64,000 bases of DNA, taken from NCBI GenBank assembly GCA_965228045.1, contig OZ245789.1:558001-622000 (forward strand). The letters are read 5' to 3'. The position numbers and the translations under genes are program-made. The notes beneath the pieces were generated by a model. That model was not told the DNA's origin. It did no database searches and saw only the letters and a program-made list of their open reading frames with translations. Of the stretch, positions 8,781 through 19,300 are shown piece by piece. Position 1 is the first letter of the stretch; every line of letters begins with the position of its first letter. The stretch is from JANQEU01 sp965228045 (lineage in GTDB: Bacteria > Bacteroidota > Bacteroidia > Cytophagales > Cyclobacteriaceae).

Positions 8781-9293
8781 ATGGTTAAAAACGTACTGGT
8801 ATCACTATTTCTCCTGCTAGCCGCAGCAGGTTACTCACAGGCGGTATATGATCAGTCAGCTGGAGTACGACTTGGTCAGACATCAGGGTTAACGTTCAAA
8901 AAATTCACTACTGAGAATGAAGCCATTGAGGTCATGGTTTCCGGTCGGATGAGCGGACTCCAATTGACCACAATGTACGTTTTCCATCAACCAATGGAAT
9001 TTTCATTTAATGAGAATTTTTATGTCTACTATGGAGTTGGCGGCCACTTTGGTTATGAAAAACACGATGATCTGGACAAGACACTGATCACCATTGATCC
9101 ACCTAGTTTCATTTTTGAAGAGCGGAGTTATTTCACAATGGGTCTTGATGCCATATTAGGTGTGGAATATAGATGGTTATCGGTGCCAATTACCATTGGA
9201 TTCGATATCAAACCAGCGTATAATTATGTAGGTCTCCGATATTCCAGAACTCAGTTTTGGGATTCAGCTATTTCATTCAAATACATATTTTGA
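8781..9293 (+). CDS. small outer-membrane beta-barrel protein
   Basis: A 170-residue protein with signal peptide MVKNVLVSLFLLLAAAGYSQ. It has alternating aromatic strands (FYVYYGVGGHFGYE, YFTMGLDAILGVEYRW, YNYVGLRYSRTQFW) and ends in an aromatic C-terminal strand (SAISFKYIF), typical of small OMP barrels. It starts 2 nt after the DUF4097-like gene and belongs to the ECF operon. No specific family recognised. Confidence 0.65.
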   Translation: MVKNVLVSLFLLLAAAGYSQAVYDQSAGVRLGQTSGLTFKKFTTENEAIEVMVSGRMSGLQLTTMYVFHQPMEFSFNENFYVYYGVGGHFGYEKHDDLDKTLITIDPPSFIFEERSYFTMGLDAILGVEYRWLSVPITIGFDIKPAYNYVGLRYSRTQFWDSAISFKYIF

Positions 9294-9295
9294 TC

Positions 9296-9952
9296 ATGAT
9301 GAGAAGTCTTCTCTGCCTCCTGTACGTTTCTTGTTGTTTAGTAGTATCAGGCCAGCAGTACATGGATACCAACGATCCAAGAGAGATCAAGTCTCTTTTG
9401 AGTAGGGATAATGATTTAAGTGGATTTGGTGGCGGTGACGTCAAGATCACGGACTTCTCCAAAGAGAGAGCCATGGTTCTGGGAGCTTATGGAGGAGTGC
9501 TTGTGAATCGCCGGTATATGCTGGGTCTTGGTGGTTATGGAATCGCAACAAATCCTGAAATAACCGGAGTCCTTCCGCCGGGTTTCTCTTCCGACAATGA
9601 ACAAAGGGACTTAACCATCAATGGTGGTTATGCAGGATTGATTATAGGAGGTATTGTTTTTTCAAAAGAGCTGGTTCACCTCACAATTCCAGTTTTGTTG
9701 GGAGCAGGGGAATTCCAGGTTTCAGATGAAGATTTTTTTCAGAACAATAGTCACACTGATTATACAATTGAAAGATCACCATTCCTTGTGGCCGAGCCTG
9801 GTGCCCAGCTTGAGTTTAACATAACCAACACCTTCAGAATAGCGGCCGGAGCTTCCTATCGATATGTTTATGGTCTTGAGTTGGTTAACCTAACGGATGC
9901 CGATATGACAGAATGGACCGGTACACTCTCTTTAAGGTTTGGTCGTTTTTGA
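9296..9952 (+). CDS. outer-membrane beta-barrel protein
   Basis: A 218-residue protein with signal peptide MMRSLLCLLYVSCCLVVSGQ. Strands such as MVLGAYGGVLVNRRYMLGLGGYG and AAGASYRYVYGL, and the final WTGTLSLRFGRF, point to a porin-like barrel. Two adjacent ATGs (9296 and 9299) are possible; they lie 2-5 nt after the stop of the previous barrel gene. An upstream in-frame start at 9257 would put the signal peptide inside the protein and is rejected. Last gene of the ECF locus. Confidence 0.65.
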   Translation: MMRSLLCLLYVSCCLVVSGQQYMDTNDPREIKSLLSRDNDLSGFGGGDVKITDFSKERAMVLGAYGGVLVNRRYMLGLGGYGIATNPEITGVLPPGFSSDNEQRDLTINGGYAGLIIGGIVFSKELVHLTIPVLLGAGEFQVSDEDFFQNNSHTDYTIERSPFLVAEPGAQLEFNITNTFRIAAGASYRYVYGLELVNLTDADMTEWTGTLSLRFGRF

Positions 9953-10017
9953 TTTTCCCGGCTATCTGAAGTTTGAAATCTCGCAGATAATCGATAGTTT
10001 GAGCGTGCAATCACACA

Positions 10018-11070
10018 TTGATATCTACATTGAGAATCAGAAAAAGTTATAACGGAATCCTCATACTGTTCCTGTTGTCTTGTGGAACATCCAGCGAAAA
10101 TCAAGACTCTGGCGAAGTTACCTCTCAGGAATCCAGGTATGAGTTTACAGGTAGCATAGAGCGTCTTGATGACGATTTGGATGATCTAATTCCACAAGAC
10201 GCGAAACTTGAGATCCTGGCGACCGGTTTTGATTGGTCCGAAGGCCCGCTTTGGATGGGGGATTATCTCCTCTTTTCGGATGTTCCGGCAAATAAAATTT
10301 ACCGGTGGTCCGAGACGGACAGTATTAGCATATTTTTAGACCCGTCCGGATACCTCGGTACAAGAAAAGATAAACGTGAGCCTGGCTCTAACGGGTTGGC
10401 GTTAAATCCACAGGGCCAATTGATATTATGCCAGCATGGGGAGAGACAGGTAGCCAGAATGGCTTCCGACCTATCCAAGCCGATAGCTGCGTATGTTCAG
10501 ATTGTGAATGCATTTGCGGGCCAAAGGTTGAACAGTCCCAATGACATCGTTTTTAACAGCGCAGGAGAGTTTTATTTTACCGATCCACCTTATGGCCTCG
10601 ATCCATGGGACGATAAGCAGCTGGATTTTCAGGGAGTCTACAAATTTGATACGCGTAAAAAACTCACTTTATTGGTGGACACCCTTAGTCGACCCAATGG
10701 CATAGGTTTATCACCTGATCAGAAGACCCTCTATGTGGCAGTGTCTGACCCGGAGAAAGCTCGATATTATGCATTTGAGCTTGGCGGAAATGGTCTGATA
10801 AAAAGTGGGAAAATGATCCTGGATGTTACTGAGATGATTGGAGATGAACTTCCGGGTCTTCCGGATGGCATGGCTGTAGACAGCAAAGGAAATCTTTGGG
10901 CGACAGGCCCCGGAGGAGTACTGGTAATCTCGCCTGAGGGGAAACACCTCGGTACCATCAACACGGGTGTGGCTACAGCCAATTGCGCATTTAACGACGA
11001 TGAGTCGGTGCTTTATGTGACGGCTGACATGCATCTTATGAGAATTAGACTGAGGGCACCTAATACGTAA
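10018..11070 (+). CDS. SMP-30/gluconolactonase-family lipoprotein
   Basis: A 350-residue predicted lipoprotein (lipobox LLSC in ILILFLLSCGTSS) with a six-bladed propeller of the SMP-30/gluconolactonase/LRE group. Visible segments: FDWSEGPLWMGDYLLFSDV, LNSPNDIVFNSAGEFYFTDP and LPDGMAVDSKGNLWATGPGG, which carry the usual metal-site E, N and D. It probably hydrolyses a sugar lactone in the periplasm. The start is uncertain: TTG at 10018 or TTG at 10030, with no in-frame ATG. Its TAA directly abuts the stop of the convergent methyltransferase gene. Confidence 0.85.
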   Translation: MISTLRIRKSYNGILILFLLSCGTSSENQDSGEVTSQESRYEFTGSIERLDDDLDDLIPQDAKLEILATGFDWSEGPLWMGDYLLFSDVPANKIYRWSETDSISIFLDPSGYLGTRKDKREPGSNGLALNPQGQLILCQHGERQVARMASDLSKPIAAYVQIVNAFAGQRLNSPNDIVFNSAGEFYFTDPPYGLDPWDDKQLDFQGVYKFDTRKKLTLLVDTLSRPNGIGLSPDQKTLYVAVSDPEKARYYAFELGGNGLIKSGKMILDVTEMIGDELPGLPDGMAVDSKGNLWATGPGGVLVISPEGKHLGTINTGVATANCAFNDDESVLYVTADMHLMRIRLRAPNT

Positions 11071-12261
11071 TTATTTCAGCCTTCGGGTGAGAAAGATCCG
11101 ACTTTTGGATTGCGCATCGCGAATACAGATCAAATAATCTTCACCGCTTTCTTTCCAGTTGTACCTCTTGCTCAATTCATTCGGAATGAGTGGAGAGTTT
11201 TTGGATATGACATGAAGGTTTTCCCTGTTCTTCAACTCTTTAACTGATTTGATTTCTGTTTTGATTTGGAAAACTCTTCCCGGTAATTCTTCATTAAATT
11301 CATCAGACAGGTACAAGTGAGTATTTGGTGCAAATTTCTTCAACCCAAATCGGCGTGCGACAGTGTTAAAAGCACCTGCTTTGGAGATGGCGGAGTTCGG
11401 ATCGAAAATGTATTCACCCTGAGATGAATAGTTAATGTTTTCAGATTTTTCTTCGGCCGGGTTAAAAGAGAATTCCACCACATTTCCGTCAGCCAAATTG
11501 AAACATCTGATTTGATCATTGAGGGTCGAATCGTTCGAAATCTCAAGAAGCAATTCCTTGACTTCATTCTTAACTGCCACCACGTTTATTTGACTCACGA
11601 AGCCAAGTTCGTGGATAGCCACCTTTATGTCCATCATGGGAGATGCTTTTATTAACAGGCGATTACCTTTCGCAAGTAGTTCATCTTTTAGTTCTACAAC
11701 ATTCGGCGAACAATCGGAAAATCGAATTACTTTATTCTTGTGGTGGTCTCTTCTGGCTGGATCAATGTAGAACGTCAGATTGTCAGTACTTCTTAAATTC
11801 TTAATGAAATCTTCAGATCTGGCATTAACAATTTCAATGTCCTTCTCAAGGATTCCTGCATTGTGCGAGAAAATCTGGCAAAGCCATTCGTTCTCATCTA
11901 CATACGTACAATTTTCGAAAAATTCGGACATGAAAATGGTATCAACTCCCATACCACCCGTTAGATCCACAAGGTGGCCTCCTTTCACCAGGGAGGCTTT
12001 GAATCTGGCTGTTTCTTCCGATGAAGACTGCTCAACGGACAATGGAGGGGGCATCAAAAGTCCGGATTGGGAGATTAACCATGGAAGTTTGGTCTTTCCT
12101 TTTTTCCGGCTGATAATCTGTTCAGCCACCAACTTTTCATTTCCCCGAATGGACTCAGGAGGATTAAGAATTAATTTCTGAGGATCGGAATTCAGGTTGA
12201 CCTTTATAAAATCAGAAGTCCTTTTCTCCGCAAGAAAAGCCAACTGATCAGGGTAGTTCAT
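11071..12261 (-). CDS. class I SAM-dependent methyltransferase, THUMP-like
   Basis: A 396-residue protein. Motif I is HLVDLTGGMGVDTIFMSEFF; the catalytic-type motif is FYIDPARRD. The C-terminal part (GKSRIFLTRRLK at the end) looks like the THUMP/ferredoxin-like domain of a Bacteroidota methyltransferase family. The N-terminal segment has no clear relation. Likely substrate RNA, not proven. It begins 2 nt downstream of the asd stop, so the two are cotranscribed. Confidence 0.8.
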   Translation of the reverse strand: MNYPDQLAFLAEKRTSDFIKVNLNSDPQKLILNPPESIRGNEKLVAEQIISRKKGKTKLPWLISQSGLLMPPPLSVEQSSSEETARFKASLVKGGHLVDLTGGMGVDTIFMSEFFENCTYVDENEWLCQIFSHNAGILEKDIEIVNARSEDFIKNLRSTDNLTFYIDPARRDHHKNKVIRFSDCSPNVVELKDELLAKGNRLLIKASPMMDIKVAIHELGFVSQINVVAVKNEVKELLLEISNDSTLNDQIRCFNLADGNVVEFSFNPAEEKSENINYSSQGEYIFDPNSAISKAGAFNTVARRFGLKKFAPNTHLYLSDEFNEELPGRVFQIKTEIKSVKELKNRENLHVISKNSPLIPNELSKRYNWKESGEDYLICIRDAQSKSRIFLTRRLK

Positions 12262-12263
12262 TC

Positions 12264-13259
12264 TTAGGCTGGGATCAGTCGATTTTCCAGAATGTATTCC
12301 GCTATTTGCACCGCATTCGTAGCCGCTCCTTTTCGAAGGTTATCAGCCACAATCCACATATTGAGAGAGTTTGGCTGCGTTTCATCTCTTCGGATCCTAC
12401 CAACAAAAACTTCATCCTTTTGGTGAGCAGTCAGAGGCATAGGATAAACATTGTTAGCGGGATCGTCCTGCACAATCACACCTTCCGTATTTTTCAAAAT
12501 GTTGATTACATCCTCAAGTTTATAATCATTCTCAAATTCAATATTTACCGATTCTGAGTGACCACCAATGGTAGGGATACGAACGCATGTAGCTGTGACG
12601 TGTACAGTCTGATCATCCAGAATTTTTTTGGTCTCATTGACCATTTTCATTTCTTCTTTGGTGTATCCATTTTCCTGAAACACATCTATATGGGGCAGTA
12701 CATTCTTATCAATTGGATGGGGATATACCATGCGCACTTCTTTTCCATCCCGCTCATCATTCATCTGGTCCACAGCTGCTTTGCCGGTTCCCGTTACCGA
12801 TTGATAGGTACTAACTACCACACGCTTGATCCTGTATTTTGCATGAAGAGGTGCTAGTGCCAGTACCATTTGAATAGTAGAACAGTTTGGATTAGCAATG
12901 ATCTTGTCATTCTCTGTGATTGCCTTTCCATTGATTTCAGGGACCACTAGTTTTTTCGTTGGATCCATCCGCCAGGCCGAACTATTGTCGATTACCACGG
13001 TACCTACTTCAGCAAATTTTGGAGCCCACTCCAATGACGTACCGCCACCGGCTGAAAAAATAGCAATATCCGGTGAAAGAGATACTGCCTCCTGCATTCC
13101 AACAACTTTATATTCTTTACTTTTACAATTGACGGTCTTTCCGATTGATTTTTCGGAAGCTATGGGAATTAACGCGGTAAATGGAAAATCCCGCTCCTCC
13201 AATATCCGTAGGACTTCCTGTCCTACTAATCCTGTGGCACCGGCAACTGCTAATTTCAT
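12264..13259 (-). CDS. asd: aspartate-semialdehyde dehydrogenase
   Basis: A 331-residue enzyme that converts aspartyl phosphate to aspartate semialdehyde with NADPH, for the lysine, threonine and methionine branch. The Rossmann start is MKLAVAGATGLVGQEVLRIL; the active-site cysteine is in ANPNCSTIQM; a substrate arginine lies in the HPIDKNVLPHIDVF to RIPTIGGHSE region. The frame is open for another 56 residues upstream, but these are not Asd-like and overlap the divergent gene, so the ATG at 13257-13259 is chosen. Confidence 0.97.
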   Translation of the reverse strand: MKLAVAGATGLVGQEVLRILEERDFPFTALIPIASEKSIGKTVNCKSKEYKVVGMQEAVSLSPDIAIFSAGGGTSLEWAPKFAEVGTVVIDNSSAWRMDPTKKLVVPEINGKAITENDKIIANPNCSTIQMVLALAPLHAKYRIKRVVVSTYQSVTGTGKAAVDQMNDERDGKEVRMVYPHPIDKNVLPHIDVFQENGYTKEEMKMVNETKKILDDQTVHVTATCVRIPTIGGHSESVNIEFENDYKLEDVINILKNTEGVIVQDDPANNVYPMPLTAHQKDEVFVGRIRRDETQPNSLNMWIVADNLRKGAATNAVQIAEYILENRLIPA

Positions 13260-13279
13260 ATTTCTCAAATTTTGGACGA

Positions 13280-13287
13280 CAAAAGTA
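13280..13287 (-). promoter_or_regulatory. -7 box of asd
   Basis: TACTTTTG on the minus strand matches TAnnTTTG and lies about 20 nt before the asd ATG. No TTTG is found at the -33 spacing, so this is a half-match only. The same octamer is used in the much better tRNA-Phe promoter. Confidence 0.35.
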
Positions 13288-13313
13288 GTATGTAGACTAT
13301 TATCTAATTCATT

Positions 13314-16300
13314 ATGCCAGCTAAATTTTACCTCTACTCGGGCATTATGGCTTTGAGCCTGAATGCTTTTAGTCAATTCTCTGATGATTTTTCCGATGGC
13401 ACATTTCTTATGGATCCGGAATGGCAAGGAGATACTGAGGCTTTCGAGACTTTCGATGAACAGCTTCGTTCCAATAATGATCCGGATGCAGGTGGGCTTA
13501 ATGCCTACTACTTGTCCACTGCGTCAACAGTAGCTTTCAATGCGACTTGGGAGTTTGAAGTGGATTTACAGTTCAACACCAGTGGCGTCAATTATGTCGA
13601 TTTTTTTCTGATGTCCGATGCTTCGGATTTAAAGGTAGCCGAGAATGGGTACTTTATCAGGATTGGAGATACATCCGATGAGATTGTGCTATATAAGATT
13701 TCTGGTGGTATGGTCTCACCAATGATTGATGAGAATGAAGGTATAACAGATGCTGCTGGAAGCTCCTTAAGAATTCGTGTCACCAGGTCCTTGGAAGATC
13801 TATGGTCACTTGAAATTGATAATGGTAAAACGGGATCATTTGACCTTTCAGGTACGATTGTGGACTCCGACATTACAATTTCAGGATATTGTGGAATCCT
13901 GATTGAACAATCATCTGCTAATGCGGCCGTCAACGGACATTACTTTGATAACATATCAGTCAATGGAAGTGTATATCCGGATGTGATCGCCCCGAGTGTG
14001 GATACGGTGTTTGCTGAAAGTGAGACGCAGGTAGCTGTCATTTTCAGTGAGGATATTGAGCCTGTTTCAGCAGAGAATGTAAACAATTACTCCATTCCGG
14101 GAATATCAGTAAACTCCGCTGTTCAAGAGGTTGGGGACAATCGTCAGGTGAACCTTATGACAAGTGGTCTTATCTCCGGTCAATCTTATCAGTTGATTCT
14201 CAGTGGTATTGAAGATCTGTATGAAAATACAATGGATGATACTACCGTCACATTCGAATACTTAGATTTTTCAGAGGTTGGTTTTCGGGATGTGGTCATA
14301 AACGAATTCTTATCCGATCCTATTCCATCCATCGGTTTACCCGAATATGATTTTATAGAACTCTATAATCCTACAGATTATTTTTTCAATATTGGAGGTT
14401 GGACCATCTCGGATGAGGCAGGTACTTCCGATGAAATTCCATCCTTCGTGTTGAGACCTGATGCCTATGTTATGCTTTGTGATCCGGGGGCCGTTGGATC
14501 ATATGAGAGCTATGGGGATGTAATCGGAGTTTCCGGTTTTCCCAATTTAAATACAACCGGGGATAGTATCATACTTCGGAATAATGCACAAATCGTGATA
14601 GACAAAATCGGATATGATGATCCTCCGTCCGACGGAGTCTCATCGGAGCAAATTAATCCGCATAAGAGTTGTTCCGATTTTTCGAATTTCTTACCCTCCA
14701 ATTCCCAATCAGGTGGATCTCCCGGTCTACAAAATACTGTATTTGACGGCAGTCCGGATATTACAGGGCCGGAGATTCAAAGTATTGAAATATTGGCCCC
14801 TGATTCTATAAGTATTTCATTCGATGAATCACTAGACGAAGGCTCAATTGTCACCGCTGTAATATCGATCTCCGGTATTCAATCGATTGCCACAACCATA
14901 ATAAATCCAGCTATCATTCACCTCAAATTACAGGAGGCTTTGCAATCTGAGGTGGATTATGAATTGTCAGTATCCGGTATTACAGATTGTGAGGGGAATC
15001 CTATTCTCAACGGAGATTATGATTTTAGGTATGACATTTCCGGACCCAGGATACTGGAAACATACATACTAAGGCGAAATGAAATAGCCCTGGTCTTTAA
15101 TGAGGAACTTGTTGAATCCGTTGCAGAAAATGAAAACAACTATGAAATAACGGAAAATGAAATAAAGTCCGGGTCTGGTGCGCAAAGACAAGATTCCGCC
15201 ACGCATAGAGTTCACCTGCAATTGATAAATCCATTAGAGAAGGATAGGAGTTACTCCATAACCGTTTCGAATATGCGTGACAGCTTAGGCAATGAAGCGG
15301 CTCGGAATGAAGTCTTCTTCACGTATGATTCTCAGATTGATTCCGTTATTGTGCTTGCTTCTAATGTGTTGGAAGTGATCTTCAAAGGGACTCCGAACGA
15401 ACGGTCTTTGGATTCGGATAAATTTTCGGTGCTGAATTTTACCAATCCTATTAAAGTTGTCAGAGACGAGAGCGATCCTTCGATTTTAAGATTTGAGTTG
15501 AGCCAAAATCTCAGAGAAAACAGGGTGTATGAGCTCTATGGTGAGGGTATCGTGGATGAAAAAGGAAATTGGATGTCCACTCCTGCAAAGGAATTCATTT
15601 GGGACACCAGGGGTCCGGAGGTAGAGACCATTACAAATATCTCTTCCAATTCGTTGGATGTACACTTCAATGAAAGGATTAAGACCCTTCCGGCGGTTCA
15701 TGTGAAAAATTACCAACTAAGTACTTTCGGCAACCCATTTGAAGTGATCCTCCTTTCTGATAAATCAGTAAGACTTTTCCTGAACTTTGATCTACCCGTA
15801 GAGGAAAAGATTGAGTTATCGATCCGAAATATTGAAGACTTATATGGAAACAGTGCGATAAGGAAGGTGGACTTTGTGTATGACCTTATTCCTCCAAGGG
15901 TAGACTCTGTTTTTTATCATGGTGGCAATGTGATCCGGATTTTTGCCTCCGAGTCCCTTGATTATGGCTCCTTAAATGGTAAAAATTTTAAGTTGGATGG
16001 CGAGGATGCAAGTGATTTGAAAATATATGGTCCGGATTCCATTATGCTGGATGTTACCTTTCCGGAGGTAAGGCAGTCTTTGAATGTAGGGTTGCAAGTC
16101 AATTCATGGAAAGATAGACTGGGAAACGAGTTGTTAAATCCAATCGAAATGGAAATCAACACTTTGAATCCGCGGATATCTGAAATCGTTTTGATTGACT
16201 CAATGCAACTGGAGCTTACTTACTCGAAACAACTTCCGGAGGATGTGATGAGTCATTACTTCCAATTGAATCAAGCACCTGTCACCGGGGAATCTCCCTA

Positions 16301-19300
16301 TCAATTAAAACTGGAAGAGAACTTTGAGACAGATGAAATCCATCATCTTACTGCAAAAGGTATTTACTCAACAAATGGAATTGGACTTGCCCCTGAAGAA
16401 TATTACTTTCAGATCACTGATTATTTCGATAAATACCAACTTCTGGATGATGTCACGCTGGAATTGATGTTTACCACGGAGTTCGAGACGATAGACCTGA
16501 TGAGTTTTGAGTACGATCCTGGAATTGCGTTTGTGTCTATTGATCCGGAATCCCCAGGTACGCTCCGATTCATATTCTCCAAACCAATCAGCCCAAATCA
16601 GTATTATCAACTAAAAACGAGAGACCTTTTTGACCGGTGGAATAGACGCCTGGCAGATAACACCATTTCATTTATAAATGATACCAATCCTCCTTACATC
16701 CATTCAATTGAAAGCCGACATTTTAGTACTATTCGAGTGCTTTTCAACGAGGAGATTGATGCTGAAACGGTTCTTGGATCCAACCAATACCAAATTGGAC
16801 AGGTCCAACCTATTGCAATTCATCTCTCATCAGCGAAAGAAATTGACTTGCAGTTTGATACACTAATGACCGGGCAATCATATGACCTTGTGGTTAAGAA
16901 TATTGGGGATCTGAGTGGAAACTACCTGGAGCTGGATACTGTCCGCTTCAATTACGAACCACCGGTAATTCCATTGAATCGTCAGATCATTATTTCGGAA
17001 ATCATGGCCGATCCTGATCCATCTCAGGGTCTTCCCGAAATCGAATACATTGAACTGTTCAATGCCAGTGAACAAGAATTTTCTTTAAGTAGTATGGTAT
17101 TGGGAGACCCCTCTGGAGTATTCCAATTGCCGGATTTCTACCTGGGACCGGATCAGTACATTGCCCTATCAGATGGGTCTGAGATCATTGAGTATGAAGG
17201 GATTACTATCGACAAGTTTCCTTCTTTATCCAATGAAAGTGATTCTCTGTATTTGGCAGGCATTTATGGAAGTGAAATTGATGTGGTAGATTATGATATA
17301 TCATGGTATGGAAATTCTGAAAAGGAAGTAGGCGGCTTTAGTCTTGAGATCATAAATCCCTTTAATCCGTGTTCTTCCGGCAGCAATTGGAAAGCTTCGG
17401 CAAACGAAAATGGAGGCACTCCAGGTGGGATAAACTCAGTCTACGATCTGGCCCGGGATACTATTCCACCGCAAATAGTTACATATACAATTTCTGCGGA
17501 AAATATTCTCAACATAGAATTTGATGAGATGGTCATATTGGGTGAAATATTCAGAGTGTCTTCTGAAACACTTGAAATTGTATCCATAGAATCTGCTCGA
17601 AATAATTTGTTCATCGAATTTCGGAATATTCCTGTTGACGAAATTCAGAGTTTGCTTTTGGAAGGAATCTATGACTGTTCCGGTAATGAAATTGGGGAGG
17701 ATTATTTTGAGTTTGGAATCGGGCGAGCACCTGCTTTTAACGAAATTATTTTTACCGAGATCATGTCCGATCCTGAGCCGTCCAATGGATTGCCCGCTAC
17801 CGAGTATCTCGAGATTTTGAATCGAACGGATGATTTGTTATCGCTTGAAGGACTCTACCTGAAAGACGCCACCGATATAAGCCAATCTCTTGGCGGTATA
17901 ATTAGTCCGAATGAATATCTCGTTTTGTATCCAAATGGGGACGAACATTTTCCAGATGGAATTCGGGTCGGTGGATGGACAAACCTTTCCAATTCCGGGG
18001 AACGCATAAGCCTTATGATGGGCAGTACAGCCATTAACTCTGTGAACTATTCGGACGAAATGCATAAAGACGATTCCGACAGGGACGGAGGTATTTCTTT
18101 GGAAATATTAGACATAGATCAACCCTGTCTGACCGTAGGAAATTGGGCAAGCAGCAGGGACCCTTCGGGTGGCTCACCGGGGGAAAACAATTCATGGGAC
18201 CTTTCGATAGAAGATCGTTTTGCACCTCAACTAAAGAATGTATTTGTGCCTAGGCCAGACTCTATTCAGTTGATTTTCAATGAGGGCATTCATCAACCTT
18301 TTGGTGGGCACATTGCCATAGCCCCTATAATGCCAATTGATTCCATCGTGATTGATTTTGAAAATCCGGAAATTCTGAATTTAGTCCTGTCGGATTCTCT
18401 TACGCCTGATCTGGTATATAAGCTGGCTATTGAAGGAGTAGAGGATTGCGGAGGTAATTCGAGTCAATTATTTGAGGTTGATTTTTCGGTACCGACCTTC
18501 CCCAACCACGGCCTGATTATTTCTGAAATTCTATTCAATCCGTTACCAAATGGGTATGATTTTGTTGAAATACATAATCTTTCGGATAAATACTTTAGCC
18601 TGCCCCAGCTATCGCTTGAGAATGACAAAGGGAAGGTGAATCTTGACATAAAAAAGGCCATCGAACCAGCAGAGTACCTGGCTTTCACCATTGACAAACA
18701 ATCCCTGAAAGATCTTTTTCCGGGAAGCCCTGGCAGGCAACATATAGAAATGACTGAATTGCCAGCTATGAATGACGATGAAGGATGGCTAAAGCTGGTG
18801 AATGCAAATGGCGTTACAATAGACAGTATTTATTATCTCGATGATTTTCATTCCAAATTGCTGAAGGATAAGGAGGGGGTATCACTGGAGCGTTTTGATT
18901 ACAATGCTGGCACAAGCAATTGGGTCTCATCTTCTTCCTTAAACAACTTTGGTACGCCTGGATACAAGAACAGTCAGTCCAGAATGGAAATCCAACCAAC
19001 AAAAATAATATCGGCCAACCCAAGGATATTCATTCCGGGTTCGGGAAATCCCGGGGACGCATCACAAACCACGATTGAGTTTGAGTTTCAACATGAGAAC
19101 CTGATAGGTAGTGTGAGCATCATGGACCTTGACGGAAAAATGGTAAGAAGGCTTTCGCAAAATGCAAGTTTTCCATCTCGCGGATTTTTTATGTGGGACG
19201 GTACAGATTCTAATGGAAAGGTGGTCAGGGTTGGACACTATATTATCTTGTTTCAGGTCTTCAATGATCAGGGATATGAAGCTACTTTTAGAGAAACCGT

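Noticed and set aside
12898..13356. A 152-codon open frame on the plus strand over asd
   Set aside because: Antisense to a clear asd gene, including its Rossmann start; no signal peptide or recognisable domain.
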